DNA of 64,000 nucleotides from contig CM020618.1 in NCBI GenBank assembly GCA_009829735.1, forward strand, positions 28,310,894 through 28,374,893. The letters are read 5' to 3'. Under the pieces are notes generated by a model. That model had not been told where the DNA came from and made no database searches. It saw nothing but the letters and a program-made list of their open reading frames with translations. This DNA is from Pyropia yezoensis (taxonomy: Eukaryota > Rhodophyta > Bangiophyceae > Bangiales > Bangiaceae). Below, in pieces: positions 45,059-55,700 of the stretch. The translations under genes and the position numbers were made by a program. Within the stretch, counting starts at the first letter, position 1; every line of letters starts with the position of its first letter.

Positions 45059-45940
45059 CTACATCTTGGCGGACATTCCCCCCTCCGTAGACCACCGCAC
45101 GTGCTCCATCAGCCACAGCCCATACTCACCCGCCGGGGTGGCCCGCAGCTCCGACACCCCCTGCTGGTACTCGGCGGGCATGTCCGTCAACGGCACCAGC
45201 TGCCCCGCCACCCGCGCGTAGTGGCCTTCGGGGAAGAGCACCGGCGCGGCGAGGGCGCCCCACGTAATGTCCAGCGTCGTCAGGCGGGAGCCGTCGCCGC
45301 CCATGTAGACGCGACGGCCGCCCGCCGCGGCAGCGGCAGCGCCCCCGTCTGGCTGCCCCCCCCACCCCCCCTGGGCCACCAGTCGCGCCGACACCTCCTC
45401 AAACAGCTCCCGCACGGCGGCCAGGCTCCGTTCCGCCGACGCCGGGTTAATGGCCAGCCCCCGCTGGAGGAAGGCGTGGACCGCCCCGACGGCGAGGGCC
45501 CCCTTGTAGACTGCCCCCTCGGCGGCACCCAGCCCCGACGACGACATGCGGGCGAGCATCCCGGGCGTGGCCAGCACGTGGTAGTAGGCCCACCGGCGGG
45601 CGTGGACGCCCAGCCGCCGGGACAGGCGCGCCTCGAGGTCCACGTCGGCGTGCGCGGGGGCGGCCAGCCGCGGCTCCACCGCCGTCGCCACCCAGTCGAC
45701 AATGGCGTCAGAGGAGAGGAGCGGCGGCGGGGCCGCCTGGCCGCCCGACGCGGGCGGCGGGCGCACCAAGATGGGGGTGCCCCGGGAGCCGTACGGCAGC
45801 TGCGTGAAGAGGAGGTAGGTGGGGATGGCGTGCGCCGCGCGGGTGAATGGCACCCCCGCGGCGGTGAGTGCCCAGGCGGCACGGTCACAGTAGTGGGACT
45901 GGGGCAGTACAATGAGGGTGGCGGGGGGGGGGGGCGCCAT
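45059..45940 (-). CDS. Glutathione S-transferase-like protein
   Basis: A 293-residue single-exon protein from ATG 45940 (MAPPPPATLIVLPQ). The N-terminal ~90 residues form a thioredoxin-like fold: TLIVLPQSHYCDRAAWALTA with candidate active-site Cys18, the loop GSRGTPILV with the cis-Pro typical of GSTs, and the SDAIVDWV glutathione-binding corner. The remainder is an all-helical C-domain (e.g. LARMSSSGLGAAEG, SAERSLAAVRELFEEVSARL) with a Gly/Ala insert, then TTLDITWGALAAPVLFPEG. A Cys in the CDRA position suggests thiol-transferase or omega-like chemistry rather than Tyr/Ser-type conjugation, but the class cannot be fixed. No clear targeting peptide is present at the chosen start; an upstream in-frame Pro-rich extension to 46186 is judged non-coding. 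Confidence 0.75.
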   Translation of the reverse strand: MAPPPPATLIVLPQSHYCDRAAWALTAAGVPFTRAAHAIPTYLLFTQLPYGSRGTPILVRPPPASGGQAAPPPLLSSDAIVDWVATAVEPRLAAPAHADVDLEARLSRRLGVHARRWAYYHVLATPGMLARMSSSGLGAAEGAVYKGALAVGAVHAFLQRGLAINPASAERSLAAVRELFEEVSARLVAQGGWGGQPDGGAAAAAAGGRRVYMGGDGSRLTTLDITWGALAAPVLFPEGHYARVAGQLVPLTDMPAEYQQGVSELRATPAGEYGLWLMEHVRWSTEGGMSAKM

Positions 45941-46661
45941 GGCGAGCGGCAATGAGAGCCGGGGGGTGGGAAGACGGGGGGGGGGGGGGGGTGGGGGGGG
46001 AAAGAGATGGGACGGTGGGGACGGGAAACGGTTTGGACGGGGAAGACGGGCGCCAGCAGTCGACGGACAGGAGTGGGAGTGAGGGTGAAGTGAAGATGGG
46101 TGTGCAGAGGGGAAGGGCCCGTGGGATGGTCGGGGACAGGGGTAGTTGGGGACAGCGGGACGCGACCGTGCCCCTGCGTGCGGCACTTCTCACGTCGGTC
46201 GGCAGCCTCGCCAGGTCGCGACCCCACCACATCCGATACGGTGAGGGTGCAAGGCACCGCGCCCTCCCATTGGCCGCCTCCCCGCGCTCTACCCTCGCTG
46301 CGGGCCCTACGTTTCCGCGCGGCCACCATGATGGTCGGCCTCGCAAAGCAGTGTATGGAGCTTGGAACATATAGGGGATAGGACGCGACGATGACGACGC
46401 GGGTCGTCATCGTCCCAGGAGGAGGGTCGGCAGAGGCCCCCCACCCCCCCCCCCCTCCCCCCCTCCCTCGACCCTACAGGACGCCCGAAGGAAGGAAGGC
46501 TGGTCCTCCTCACCAAAGGCCGTGGCTTCTCCAGCCGCAGCCGCGAGAGAAACCGAAGAAGTTCACGACCAACGACACACAACCAATTTTTGTTACGCGC
46601 GCGCCCCCCCCCCCCCCCGCGCCCCCCGATCCCTCCCGCCTCCCAACGGGCGGGCGGTCCA
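45941..46661. other. Intergenic region
   Basis: Lies between the GST-like gene start and the 3' end of the GT61 gene, both on the minus strand; it should hold the GST-like promoter. GC-rich with long G/C runs; no protein-like frame. Confidence 0.45.
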
Positions 46662-49600
46662 TCAAAAGCCGTGCTGCTCTGGCGTGTCCCCCGCAGCCAA
46701 GGCAGCGTCGGCTGGCGCCGCCACCCTGTCTGGGCCGCCGACTCTGCCCTCCTCCCCCCCCCCTCCGCCCCCGTCGGGCGGGGCGACTGCCCCGCCGCCG
46801 CCGCCGCCGTCGCCGTCGCCGCCGGCGCCTCCACCGGCGACGGCGCCTCCCGCCTCCCCCCCAGCCGCCCTGAGCGCGGACCGGTGTTTGGCAACCAGGT
46901 GGAGAAACTTGAACGCAGACGTAAAGGTGGACGTCAGGGCGGTCAGGTCCGCGTCGGTGATGACGAGCTTGGAGTCCCGGTAGTGCACCTTGCAGTCGTG
47001 GGACCGCACGATGCACCGCGCCGCGGAGCGGTACTTGGCCAGCCCCGGAAAGTCCGTGCCGGTGAGCATGTGGTGGGCATAGTAGCGCACGCCCGCGTGG
47101 CCCCCCTCCACGTACATGTCGTGGGTAAACTGGTAGGGGAAGAGCTCCACCAGCACCGCGTTGGCGGGCATAAAGGCCGCGTTGACCAGGTTGGCGCCAT
47201 GGATGCCCACCGCCATGGCGGCGGTCGCCATGGTCGCGACCTGCTCGTCAAAGGTCATGTTGTCAAACGCGACCTTTTCAAACGTAAAGCCCTTGGCGAC
47301 GGCCAGCTCAGACAACAGCCCCGTCAGGCGCTCCTTGTCCGCCCCGCCCAGCGCCCGCCGCGAGCCGTACCGGTCGATAAACACCACCCGCTTGGAGACG
47401 GGGGGGGGCGTCGGCAGGCCCCCATTCGCCGCCACGCCGGGCTCGTTGGGGTGCAGCAGCGCGTGCACGCGGGACCGCACCCGCACCGCATCGCGAGGCA
47501 CCGACGGCGCCCCTTCCACCGGCACCAGGGGGATGGGCGGCTGGGCGGACGGGTACTCGGAGTCGTCGACAAAGAAGCGGGCCTTGAGAAACGACGGCGT
47601 CACAGCGGTGCGGAAGCACACGAGCCGTGCGGGGGCGCCGCCACCCGCGCCGGCCGACGGATCCGTCGCCCGTCCCGCGCGGGTTAGGTTGTTGACCAGG
47701 TGGACACGCAGCTTGCCAACGTACGGCTTGCGCGCGTGCGCCACAAACCGGTCGAGGGTAGACAGGCGGAGGCGGGCGGGCCCGACGAGCGCGGCGAGGA
47801 GGCTCTTGTGCCAGAAGCCGTAATTGTGCGGCAGCGTGAACCGCTTCATGACGTGCATGCTCGGCACCAGCAGTACGTTCTCAATGCCCCGCGGCGCGGC
47901 GGTACCAATGTAGGCTGGTGCGTTGGCGACCACGTGCTCCAGCATCAGCGCCCGCCCCGCGTAGTGCGCAATGTTGCCACAGTTTTTCTCCATAAACTGC
48001 ACCACCGTTGGCGCCTCCACCCAGTCCACGTTGCCGGCTGCCTCGGCTTCCGCCAGCCACGAGGCGGGCATGCGGTCGCCGAGCGGCAGCAGCGCCTCCT
48101 TGATACACGCCTCCTGCATCATTGGGCAGTACTGCTGGAGCCAGGCGGTCGTCTGGTTGAACCCGGAGCACCGCACGCCCGTGTCGAGAAAGTGCAGCTT
48201 CTCCGTTGCGGGGTCCACACACAGGGGCTTGTGCACCACAATGTGGTCGTGCTTGGTGCCGAGGCCGACCACGTGGCGGCCCAGGGTGGGGGACTCAACC
48301 GCGTCCGTGTCCCAACGCAGCATGTTGTTGAGGGGCACGAGCGACGGCGGCGCCCCCGCCGCTGCCGCCGCCGCCGCCGGGACCGCCCCGTCTGTGCCAC
48401 CCGCGGGGGTAGTGGGGGCCTCTGAACCGCCGTCAACGCGGGTCGGTTCGTTCCCACCCGCCGTCGCTTGGCTGTCCTCCGGGCCACCCCCCGCAGTCGA
48501 CGATGGCGGCCCGTCCGCGACAGCCGGGGCGGACGGGTCGCCGCTGGCTCTCCCTTCCCCGCCGGCGACATCGGCAGGCGCCCCGCTCCTACCCCCAACG
48601 CCGCCGGCAGGGGTCGCTGCCACTGCCTCTCCCGCTCCCGCCGCGTCAGCACCATCTCCCAGCTCTCTGGCAGCTGGTGGGGACGCCTCTGTCGCAGCGG
48701 CTGCCGCTGGCGGGGCTACCGAAGGGAGCTCGGACGGGGACGACGACGGGGATGCCGATGGGGATGGTGACGGGAGTGGTGACGGGGGCGTGGATGGTGG
48801 CGGCTCCGCCGACGGGCTGACCGACACAGCTGGCAGCGGCACGGAGGCGGGGGGCGGCGGCGCCGCCGCCGCCGCCGGTGGCGCATCTGCATCATCCGGG
48901 TCTTCTTTGACCGTCAGCACCACCGCCGCCGCTTTTTGCAGCTCTGTCAGCGCGCCGTCGGCGGGTGGGGCGGGCGCCTCCCTGGCTGCTCCGCCCGCGA
49001 CAGGGACGTCAGGGGCGCCGCCGTCACCACCACCCCCACCACCGCCGCCCCCACCACCGTCCCTCCCACCGCCGTCCCTCCCACCCCCGGTCACGGCAGA
49101 GGTGGCGGCGTTCACCCAGCGGCGGGCAACACCCAAAATCCCGCCGCCGATGGACGGCGCCGCCCGCATCGCGGACGCGGCGGCCAGGCCGCCATCGGCC
49201 GGGGGGCCGCCATATCCCGCAGCGGCGTCGGCACCCCGCTCCCCCGCGCCCGCGCTCCACGCGAGATAAAAGACAAAGAAGCCCAGCACCAGCACCGCCG
49301 TCCGTGCCAGCGACGCTGAGGGCAGGCGGGAGTGCCCCCCCTCACCGTCCCCCCCGCCGGCCACTCCGCGGCGGAGCAGCGGCAGGCGCGACACGAGGGC
49401 GCTCAGCCAGCCACCGCCGCCAGAGCGGCCGCCCCCCCCCCCAGCGGCGCTGCTACCGCCGCCGGCACGCCAATAGTAGGGGAGGCCCCCACCGGCGACA
49501 GGGTCAGCGGGGGCCCGCCGGCGGCGGCGGCGCTCCCGACTGACCATGGGCGGTGGGGGGAAGGCAACCCACGAGGAGTCCACCCACGCGTCTTGGTCCA

Positions 49601-50366
49601 CTGCGGCGGCGGTGGACGACGCAGAGCGCGGCGCTCCCGCCTCCCGCCGTGACCCGCCCCGCCGTCGCCGGTTGCCGCCACTCGCGGCAGACACGGACGG
49701 GTCCAGCGCCCACCCGTCGACCGCCGCAAACACTGGCGATGGCCCTCCCGCAGCGGAAATCCCTCCCCCTCCCACGGCGGCGGTGGTGGCAGCGGCGGCG
49801 GCGGCAGCTTCCCGCCGCCGTCGTACCGACAATGACGTGGGGGGCTGAAACAGTGGCCGCGTGGCGGCCTCAGCAGCTACGGCCGCGGCGGCGGCGGCGG
49901 CGGCCAGGTCCGCACTGCTGCCACCGCCGCCGCCGCCACAGCTTCCACCTGGGCCAGACCCTTCCCGGGAGCGCCCCCGCCCACGGCGCGCCGCCCGTCC
50001 GCGGCTGGTCGACCGGGGGCGGGGCGGCTCTCCCCCCTCCCCCAGGCCATCCGTCCCTGTCGCCAACGGCATGTCCCCGGCAGTCACATAACGGGCACCC
50101 TCATCTTCCGAGCTGCTGCCTACCGCCAAGGCTGTCCCACCGCCGCCGCCGCCACCACGGCCGCTGCCGCCACGACCACCGCTGCGACCACGCCGTAGCG
50201 GACGGGGGCGGCTCGAGCCGCTGGCATTGCTGGAATAGCCGCCCCACCGCACCGACGTGCTGCCGTCACTGGGACCGTCGTCGTCGGCGGGCCAGCCGCC
50301 GCCGCTGCCGCCGGCTCGGCCGCCAAGCCCGCGCGAGGAGCCACCCGCGCGGACGCGGCGGCTCAT
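46662..50366 (-). CDS. GT61-family glycosyltransferase (EOGT/DUF563-like), type II membrane protein
   Basis: A 1,234-residue single-exon protein. About 350 low-complexity residues rich in Arg, Gly, Ser and Ala precede a hydrophobic anchor at about 354-371 (RTAVLVLGFFVFYLAWSAG), so the topology is type II with an unusually long cytosolic tail. A Ser/Pro-rich stem follows to about 690. The catalytic region shows GT61 features: a Cys-rich start (HKPLCVDPATEKLHF, CSGFNQTTAW), HNYGFWHKSLLAAL, RVVFIDRYGSRRAL, and the diagnostic MAVGIHGANLVNAAFMPANA near residue 1050 followed by LVELFPYQF. GT61 enzymes act in the Golgi or ER (plant xylosyl/arabinosyltransferases, animal EOGT); the sugar here is unknown. 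The end is a Gly/Ala-rich tail that may contain frame errors. Confidence 0.88.
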   Translation of the reverse strand: MSRRVRAGGSSRGLGGRAGGSGGGWPADDDGPSDGSTSVRWGGYSSNASGSSRPRPLRRGRSGGRGGSGRGGGGGGGTALAVGSSSEDEGARYVTAGDMPLATGTDGLGEGGEPPRPRSTSRGRAARRGRGRSREGSGPGGSCGGGGGGSSADLAAAAAAAAVAAEAATRPLFQPPTSLSVRRRREAAAAAAATTAAVGGGGISAAGGPSPVFAAVDGWALDPSVSAASGGNRRRRGGSRREAGAPRSASSTAAAVDQDAWVDSSWVAFPPPPMVSRERRRRRRAPADPVAGGGLPYYWRAGGGSSAAGGGGGRSGGGGWLSALVSRLPLLRRGVAGGGDGEGGHSRLPSASLARTAVLVLGFFVFYLAWSAGAGERGADAAAGYGGPPADGGLAAASAMRAAPSIGGGILGVARRWVNAATSAVTGGGRDGGGRDGGGGGGGGGGGDGGAPDVPVAGGAAREAPAPPADGALTELQKAAAVVLTVKEDPDDADAPPAAAAAPPPPASVPLPAVSVSPSAEPPPSTPPSPLPSPSPSASPSSSPSELPSVAPPAAAAATEASPPAARELGDGADAAGAGEAVAATPAGGVGGRSGAPADVAGGEGRASGDPSAPAVADGPPSSTAGGGPEDSQATAGGNEPTRVDGGSEAPTTPAGGTDGAVPAAAAAAAGAPPSLVPLNNMLRWDTDAVESPTLGRHVVGLGTKHDHIVVHKPLCVDPATEKLHFLDTGVRCSGFNQTTAWLQQYCPMMQEACIKEALLPLGDRMPASWLAEAEAAGNVDWVEAPTVVQFMEKNCGNIAHYAGRALMLEHVVANAPAYIGTAAPRGIENVLLVPSMHVMKRFTLPHNYGFWHKSLLAALVGPARLRLSTLDRFVAHARKPYVGKLRVHLVNNLTRAGRATDPSAGAGGGAPARLVCFRTAVTPSFLKARFFVDDSEYPSAQPPIPLVPVEGAPSVPRDAVRVRSRVHALLHPNEPGVAANGGLPTPPPVSKRVVFIDRYGSRRALGGADKERLTGLLSELAVAKGFTFEKVAFDNMTFDEQVATMATAAMAVGIHGANLVNAAFMPANAVLVELFPYQFTHDMYVEGGHAGVRYYAHHMLTGTDFPGLAKYRSAARCIVRSHDCKVHYRDSKLVITDADLTALTSTFTSAFKFLHLVAKHRSALRAAGGEAGGAVAGGGAGGDGDGGGGGGAVAPPDGGGGGGEEGRVGGPDRVAAPADAALAAGDTPEQHGF

Positions 50367-50550
50367 GGCCGCCGCCGACGGGCGGGCGGCGTCAACGTCA
50401 CCGCCGCTATGTCACTGTCCACCCGGGGATGGGCGAGCACTCACCGAGTGCAGCAAAGAGAAAGAAAAGAGGAGAAGCACACAACCGCAGCGTTCGCGCC
50501 ACGGCCTGCAGGCCGGTGCTACTCACTGGACCTCCCACCCCCCCACCCCT

Positions 50551-50594
50551 CCACCCCACCCCACTCCACCCCACCCCACCCCACCCCACCCCAC
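50551..50594. repeat. CCCCA pentanucleotide array
   Basis: About nine CCCCA-like units with one CCACT interruption. It is an internal microsatellite, not a telomere. Confidence 0.7.
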
Positions 50595-51154
50595 CTCCCT
50601 CCCCCCAAAGAGACAAACACCAGCTGTGGATGCCCGCGACGGCGGCGGCGGGGCGCCCACGACAACGACAGCAGGCACGCGCGGCGCGGCATCCACGCTG
50701 GCCACCGCTCGGCAGTGGCGCGACGCTCCGCTGGCACCCGTGGCCGGCGAGGGGGGGCCAGACGCTGCCTGCTGCGGCAACACAGGGGCTGCCGTGGCCA
50801 GCACAGCGCGCTGCCCGTCAGGGGCCCACCCTCCCCCCGTCACGGTTGCCTTCGCACTCCGCACATGGCTGCACCAGCCGCCGCCAATGCGGGAGGGAGG
50901 GGGGGGAGGAGGAGAAGGGGGGCGGTGGTGGCCGCCCGCCCACGCCCGCGGCGCGAGCGTGCCGCCGCCGGCGGCGGGAGGAGAGGGGGGGGGGGACAAT
51001 GGAATGAGACGCTGGGGCAGGGATGGGTGGGCCGGCAAGGACGGCGCGCCGGTCAAGGTTTGCCTGCGGCACGCGCCCAAGGGAACGGCACTACGGTCGG
51101 ACAATCGTAGCACCAGGTGACGCTGCTACGTGGGCAGACCCAAATTCGACCGGG

Positions 51155-51179
51155 CGATGAGATCTCATCGTCTCGAGAC
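51155..51179. repeat. Two overlapping perfect palindromes
   Basis: CGATGAGATCTCATCG (51155-51170) is a perfect 16-bp palindrome, and GTCTCGAGAC (51170-51179) a perfect 10-bp palindrome sharing one base with it. They lie about 350 bp upstream of the CZIB start. A dimeric protein-binding site is possible. Confidence 0.5.
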
Positions 51180-51528
51180 GGGAAGGATTGTCCACGCGGG
51201 CGATCACCTGGATCAGAAGAATCCCAGACAAGAGCCAGCTGGCAGCCCCTCGGCAAGCTTGCGTTGCTGTGCACGGTGTGCACTGGACCAACGACGGTGC
51301 ACGGCAACGTTCATACCTACGTTCTCGCTCCCGAGCAAGAAGCTCTCTCTGCTGGCTGGTCGTTGCTTGGATGATCCTGTGTTGTTGCACGTACGGCCTT
51401 CCTTCCCTCACCCTTCTCACTGCGCGATTCCACTGCTTCCCACCCACCACCACCACCTTTTCTTCGCCCCTCTCTCGCGCCACCCTTTTTTGCCTGCCCC
51501 CCTCCCTCCCCCCCCCCCCACGCCCACG

Positions 51529-52119
51529 ATGCCCATGATTGCACTGCAGGTGCAGGCCGAGCTGACCAACCTGGCCAGCCTGACCGCCCCCCCCACCTAC
51601 CCGTGGCACCTGACGATCAAGTGCACGTCGTGTGGGGAGACGACGGCCGCGTCCAAGCCGGTGGTCATCAGCTCGGACAGCGTCGTCGAGGGCGTCCGCG
51701 GCGGCGACGTCACCGCCCGCCTCAAGTGCAAGCTGTGTGGACGGGTCAACACGGTGCTGCTGCTGCCGGGCGACCACGTGTACGGGGTGAGCGGCGAGGG
51801 TGGGGGCGGGGGTGGCAAGGACGGCGACGACGACGACGCCGTCGACGGGGAGGCGGTGGAGGGGGGCGTCGGCGCGGCGCCCCGGCGGCCCGGCTGGACC
51901 GCCTTTGCAACGTTTGACTGCCGGGGGGTGGAGCTGGTCGCCTGGGTCGTTGCGGATGATGTGCCGCTTGAGGCGGTGGCGGGGGGGGGGGCGCCCGTGG
52001 AAGGCGGCGCCGTCATTGACGGCGGCGAGTGGTACGGGTATGACGAGGGCGTGGGGGGGGCGGGGGGGGGGGAGGTTGCGGTGACCGAGTGGGAGTACCG
52101 CTTTGTCAAGGTCAAGTAA
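51529..52119 (+). CDS. CZIB: CXXC zinc-binding protein (CZIB / DUF866)
   Basis: A 196-residue single-exon protein. The family hallmarks are clear: WHLTIKCTSCGE with Cys32/Cys35, a strand-rich middle (KPVVISSDSVVEG), and ARLKCKLCGRVNTV with Cys67/Cys70, together one zinc site. The C-terminal half has FATFDCRGVELVAW and a terminal WEYRFVKVK typical of this family. Two Gly/Asp-rich inserts make it about 35 residues longer than the human protein. The family is nearly universal in eukaryotes and probably cytosolic; its molecular role is poorly known. The start is the first ATG after a long pyrimidine tract. Confidence 0.92.
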   Translation: MPMIALQVQAELTNLASLTAPPTYPWHLTIKCTSCGETTAASKPVVISSDSVVEGVRGGDVTARLKCKLCGRVNTVLLLPGDHVYGVSGEGGGGGGKDGDDDDAVDGEAVEGGVGAAPRRPGWTAFATFDCRGVELVAWVVADDVPLEAVAGGGAPVEGGAVIDGGEWYGYDEGVGGAGGGEVAVTEWEYRFVKVK

Positions 52120-52795
52120 ACCCGAATGGGGGGGTGAGGGAGGGAGCGCCGGGGGGGAGGCAACTCCAGGCGGGGAGGGTGTATGTGTTGGGGGGGGGAG
52201 GTAGATGTGTTCGGGGGGGGGGGGGCGCGTGGACGTGCAGGAGGTGAAGGGGGGGGGGGGGGGGGGGGAGCGCGGCCCGGTATCGCCGCCGCCCACCAAA
52301 CAAGCGCGCCGACCAATGGCCAGTGCCCCATCCCATGTAGCCGCCCGCGACCGCGGTCAAGCATGGAGGGGGGGGGTGTCGGCTCGCTGCACCACCTTTC
52401 GGCGCGGTGGAGGCGGGGAGGGGTGTGCTGATGCCGGTGCCACCCCGCCCGAACGGCGACCGTGTGGGGGCCGGCCGCCGCCGCCGCGGGCAGGTCACCG
52501 GGCCCCCCGTCACCTCCCTGCCCCCCCCCCCCTGACCGACTGGCCCGCCCCAGGACGTTGTCGGGGGTGCCACAGGGGGCGACGGCCCGTCGTGGGCTCC
52601 CACGGCTGCGGAGCAGGGGCGCCCCCGCGCGGGAGGGAGGGAGGGGGGGGGGGCAACAGCAGCGCCCACTTACTCGACGCGCATCGATTTTGACGAAAGG
52701 AGACGGAGCCTACGACAGAAGAACATGAACAAGAGAAAAAGGACGCGAGCCTCATACGCGAGGAAGCGGGCGGGTGGGAGGAGGGGGGGAGTGGC
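52120..52795. other. Intergenic region between convergent genes
   Basis: Holds the 3' ends of CZIB (plus) and the importin-like gene (minus). G-rich with several runs of ten or more G; no gene seen. Confidence 0.5.
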
Positions 52796-55700
52796 TCAGC
52801 GGAGCCACGCCTCGACCGCCTGGCGGTCTGCGTCGGGGAGGGCGAGGCGGCCGAGCACCCCCGCCCCGCCGGCGGCGACCATCAGCCGCAGGGCGGCGAC
52901 CATGCGCGGGACGTCGCCCTCGGTGAGGGCGTCGGCGGGGTTGCCGCCATCCGCCGCCGCGCCAGCTGTCGGCGGCGGCACCCGCCCGCCGCCGGCAGCG
53001 GCAGCGGCGGCGGACAGCGGGGAGCCGCCGCCGCCGCCACCCCCCGCACCAGGGGAGCGGGCCACGACCAGCAGCGCGCCGACGAGTGCCTCGGCGGCCG
53101 CCGCCGCAACGGCGGGCACGTGCACCACGTCGGCGCCCGCTGGGTCGGCAACGGCCAGCGCGGCGAGGCCCGCCGCGACGGGGAGGAGCTCGTCTGGGTC
53201 GGCGGCCAACGGCAGCGCCGCCGCCAGCAGCAGCGACGCCGACCGGAGGACGCCCGCCGACAGCAGCGGCTTGCCGCCATCCCCCCCCGCACTGCCATTG
53301 CCACTGCCGCTGTTGCCGGCGGCGGCGGCGGCGGCGCCGCCCGTGGCGGGCGGTCCCGCCGCCACCACCGCCGCGGTGACGAGGCGGCCGAGCGCGCCCG
53401 CCGCGTTATCCCGCACCGCCCCAGAGGGCTCGGTGGCGGGCTCCAGGCGCGCCTGCAGCACCCGCAGGGTATCGGGGGCGGCCGCCCAGATGGCCACCCC
53501 CGCCGCCGACGCGGGGCGCACCCGCGTGTGGAGGACGCCCAGCAGGTAGACGCCGTTGCGGCGGAGGGCGGCCAAGCCGGGCGCCGCCGCCGCCGCCGCC
53601 GCCAGCGGCAGGCACCCCTGACACAGCTGGTCGAGCGCGTCGGCAACGGCCGCCGGGGAGGGGGGGGCGGGCGCACCCTCCCCGCCGGTTGCGGCAGGGG
53701 GGGGAGGCGTGGCGCCGGGTGCGCCGCCGCCGCCGCTGCCGCCGCCGCGGAGGCGGGAGAGGGTCTCAGCCATGGCGCCCACCGCCTGCGCGCGGTCGCC
53801 CGACGGGGAGGTGGGGGTACAAAAGGCGGCAGCGATGGCAGATGCCAAGCCCAGCGCGTCGACCGCAAACGTGGCCGGCGCGGCCGACGCCACCGCCGGC
53901 AGCGCCGCGGCGAGCTCATCCACCAGCACCTGCCTGGTGGCGCCCCCCGTCCGCCACGCGGCCGCGCCGCCAGCGTCGCCGTCGGCGTCGCCGCCGCTGC
54001 CGCCGCCGCCGCCGCCGCACCCGGTGGCACACCCCTCCTCGTCGTCCGAGTCGTCGAGCCCCTCCGTCTGGCACCGCGCAACGCCGCGGAGCAGCGCCCC
54101 GAGCGCCTCGGTCAGCCGCCCCTGCACGCGCGCCACCGCCGCGGCGGCGGCGGCGGCCGCCGCCGCGTGGTGGCTGCTGCACAGCGTGGCGATCGCGACG
54201 AGGCCGGTGACGGCCACCCGCGGGTCTTCGTCCCCGTCGGCCGCCTCGGCTGACAGGAGGAGCGCCTCGGCGACCGCGTCGGCCGCGGCGGCCGCCCCGG
54301 CAGACGCGGCAGCCGCGGCGCTGACCGGTGCCGCGGCGGCCGCCGCCCGCGCCACCCCGGGGGGGTAAAAGGCGGCCGCGAGGAGGCGGCTGGTTGCGCG
54401 GAGCGCGCCGGCACGGACCTCCTCATGAAAGTAGCCGTGGAGGGCGGCGGTGGGGGCGGCGGCGGCCGCCGCGGCAGACCGCACCGCCGCCGCCGAGTAG
54501 TCGGCGGGGGGGGACCAGCCGGGGATAGCGTAGGCGGCGGCGGGGAGCTCACCGCCGGGCGCAAGCGCCTCGGCGAGGGCGCCCAACACCTCGAGCGCCG
54601 CCGCCTTTTCGTCCAGCGCAGCCGTGCGGACGCTCAGCACCAGGTCCCCGCCGTCACTGTCGCTACCCCCGTCCCCCTCCTCCTCTTCCGCGTCGGCGGC
54701 TGCGTTTGGTCCTCCCCCGCTGCCGTCGGCGCCCGACTTGCCCCCTGATATCACCCCATCATCCCGGGCGAGCGTGTCGGTCAGCAGCGGCAGCAGCCGC
54801 GCCGCCACCGACGCGGCCGCCACAGCCCCGTGGGCGTCGACGAGACGCGCGAAAAAGACGTAGGTCGCCTCCTTGAGCTCGGGCTCCTCCCACTCGTCGG
54901 CCGTCGCGGCGAGTGCCGCCTCGGCCAGCGGTGCCACCACTGCCGAACGCGCGGTGGCCGCCGCGGCACCGGTGGCGGCGGCACCTCCACCACCCGCACC
55001 CCCGTCGACATCGGCACAGGCGGCGACGAGGGAGCCCGCCGCCGCCGTCGCCGCCGCCCGCACGGCAACGGTGCCCGGCCCCCGGCGGGCCATCAGCGCC
55101 GCGACGCCGCCAACGAGGCCGGGGAACGCGGCCGAGGCGGCCAGCGAGGCGCCCGCAGCGTCGGCCAGCGCCGCCGCCGCGGCAACGGCCGCCTCGCTGC
55201 CGCCCTCTCCAACTGCAGACAGGGCGGCGGCGATTTCATCCACCCAGTCGGCCAACGGTCGGTGGCCACCGCGGGCGTCCCCACCCCCCGCGGCAGCAGC
55301 GGCAGCCGAGGTGGCACCCCCGGCGTCGGCGCCCCCCCCCTCCTCGTCGCCCTCGTCCTCGTCGACGTCATCTTCGTACAGCGCCAGCACGCACTCGACG
55401 GCGTTGCACCCCGCCAGACGCACGCGCAGGGACGGGTCCCGCAGCGCCGCCACGGCCGCGCGCAGCGCCCCCTCCCGGATGTCCGCCAAGGCCGCCGCCG
55501 CCGCTGCGGTGGCGGCGTCGTCGTCATCCTCGCCCAGGCCACCGCCGTCGGCGAGCGCCGCCGCCGCTGACGCGAGAGCCCGCACCGCCGCCGCGCGGGG
55601 GCGGGGGTGCGCCTCGGCGCCGGCGGCGGCGACGAGGGCGCCCATCAGGCCCGCCACCCCAGGGGGAGTGGCGCCCGCAGCCGCCGCGAGCGCCGCCCCC

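Larger units (their letters stand above)
50367..51528. other. Divergent intergenic region, GT61 / CZIB
   Basis: Should contain both promoters. It holds a CCCCA pentanucleotide array near 50551-50594 and a compound palindrome at 51155-51179. A pyrimidine-rich stretch leads into the CZIB start. No gene is supported. Confidence 0.5.

Noticed and set aside
50551..50594. Telomere repeat
   Set aside because: Short, imperfect and internal between two genes; a simple microsatellite.
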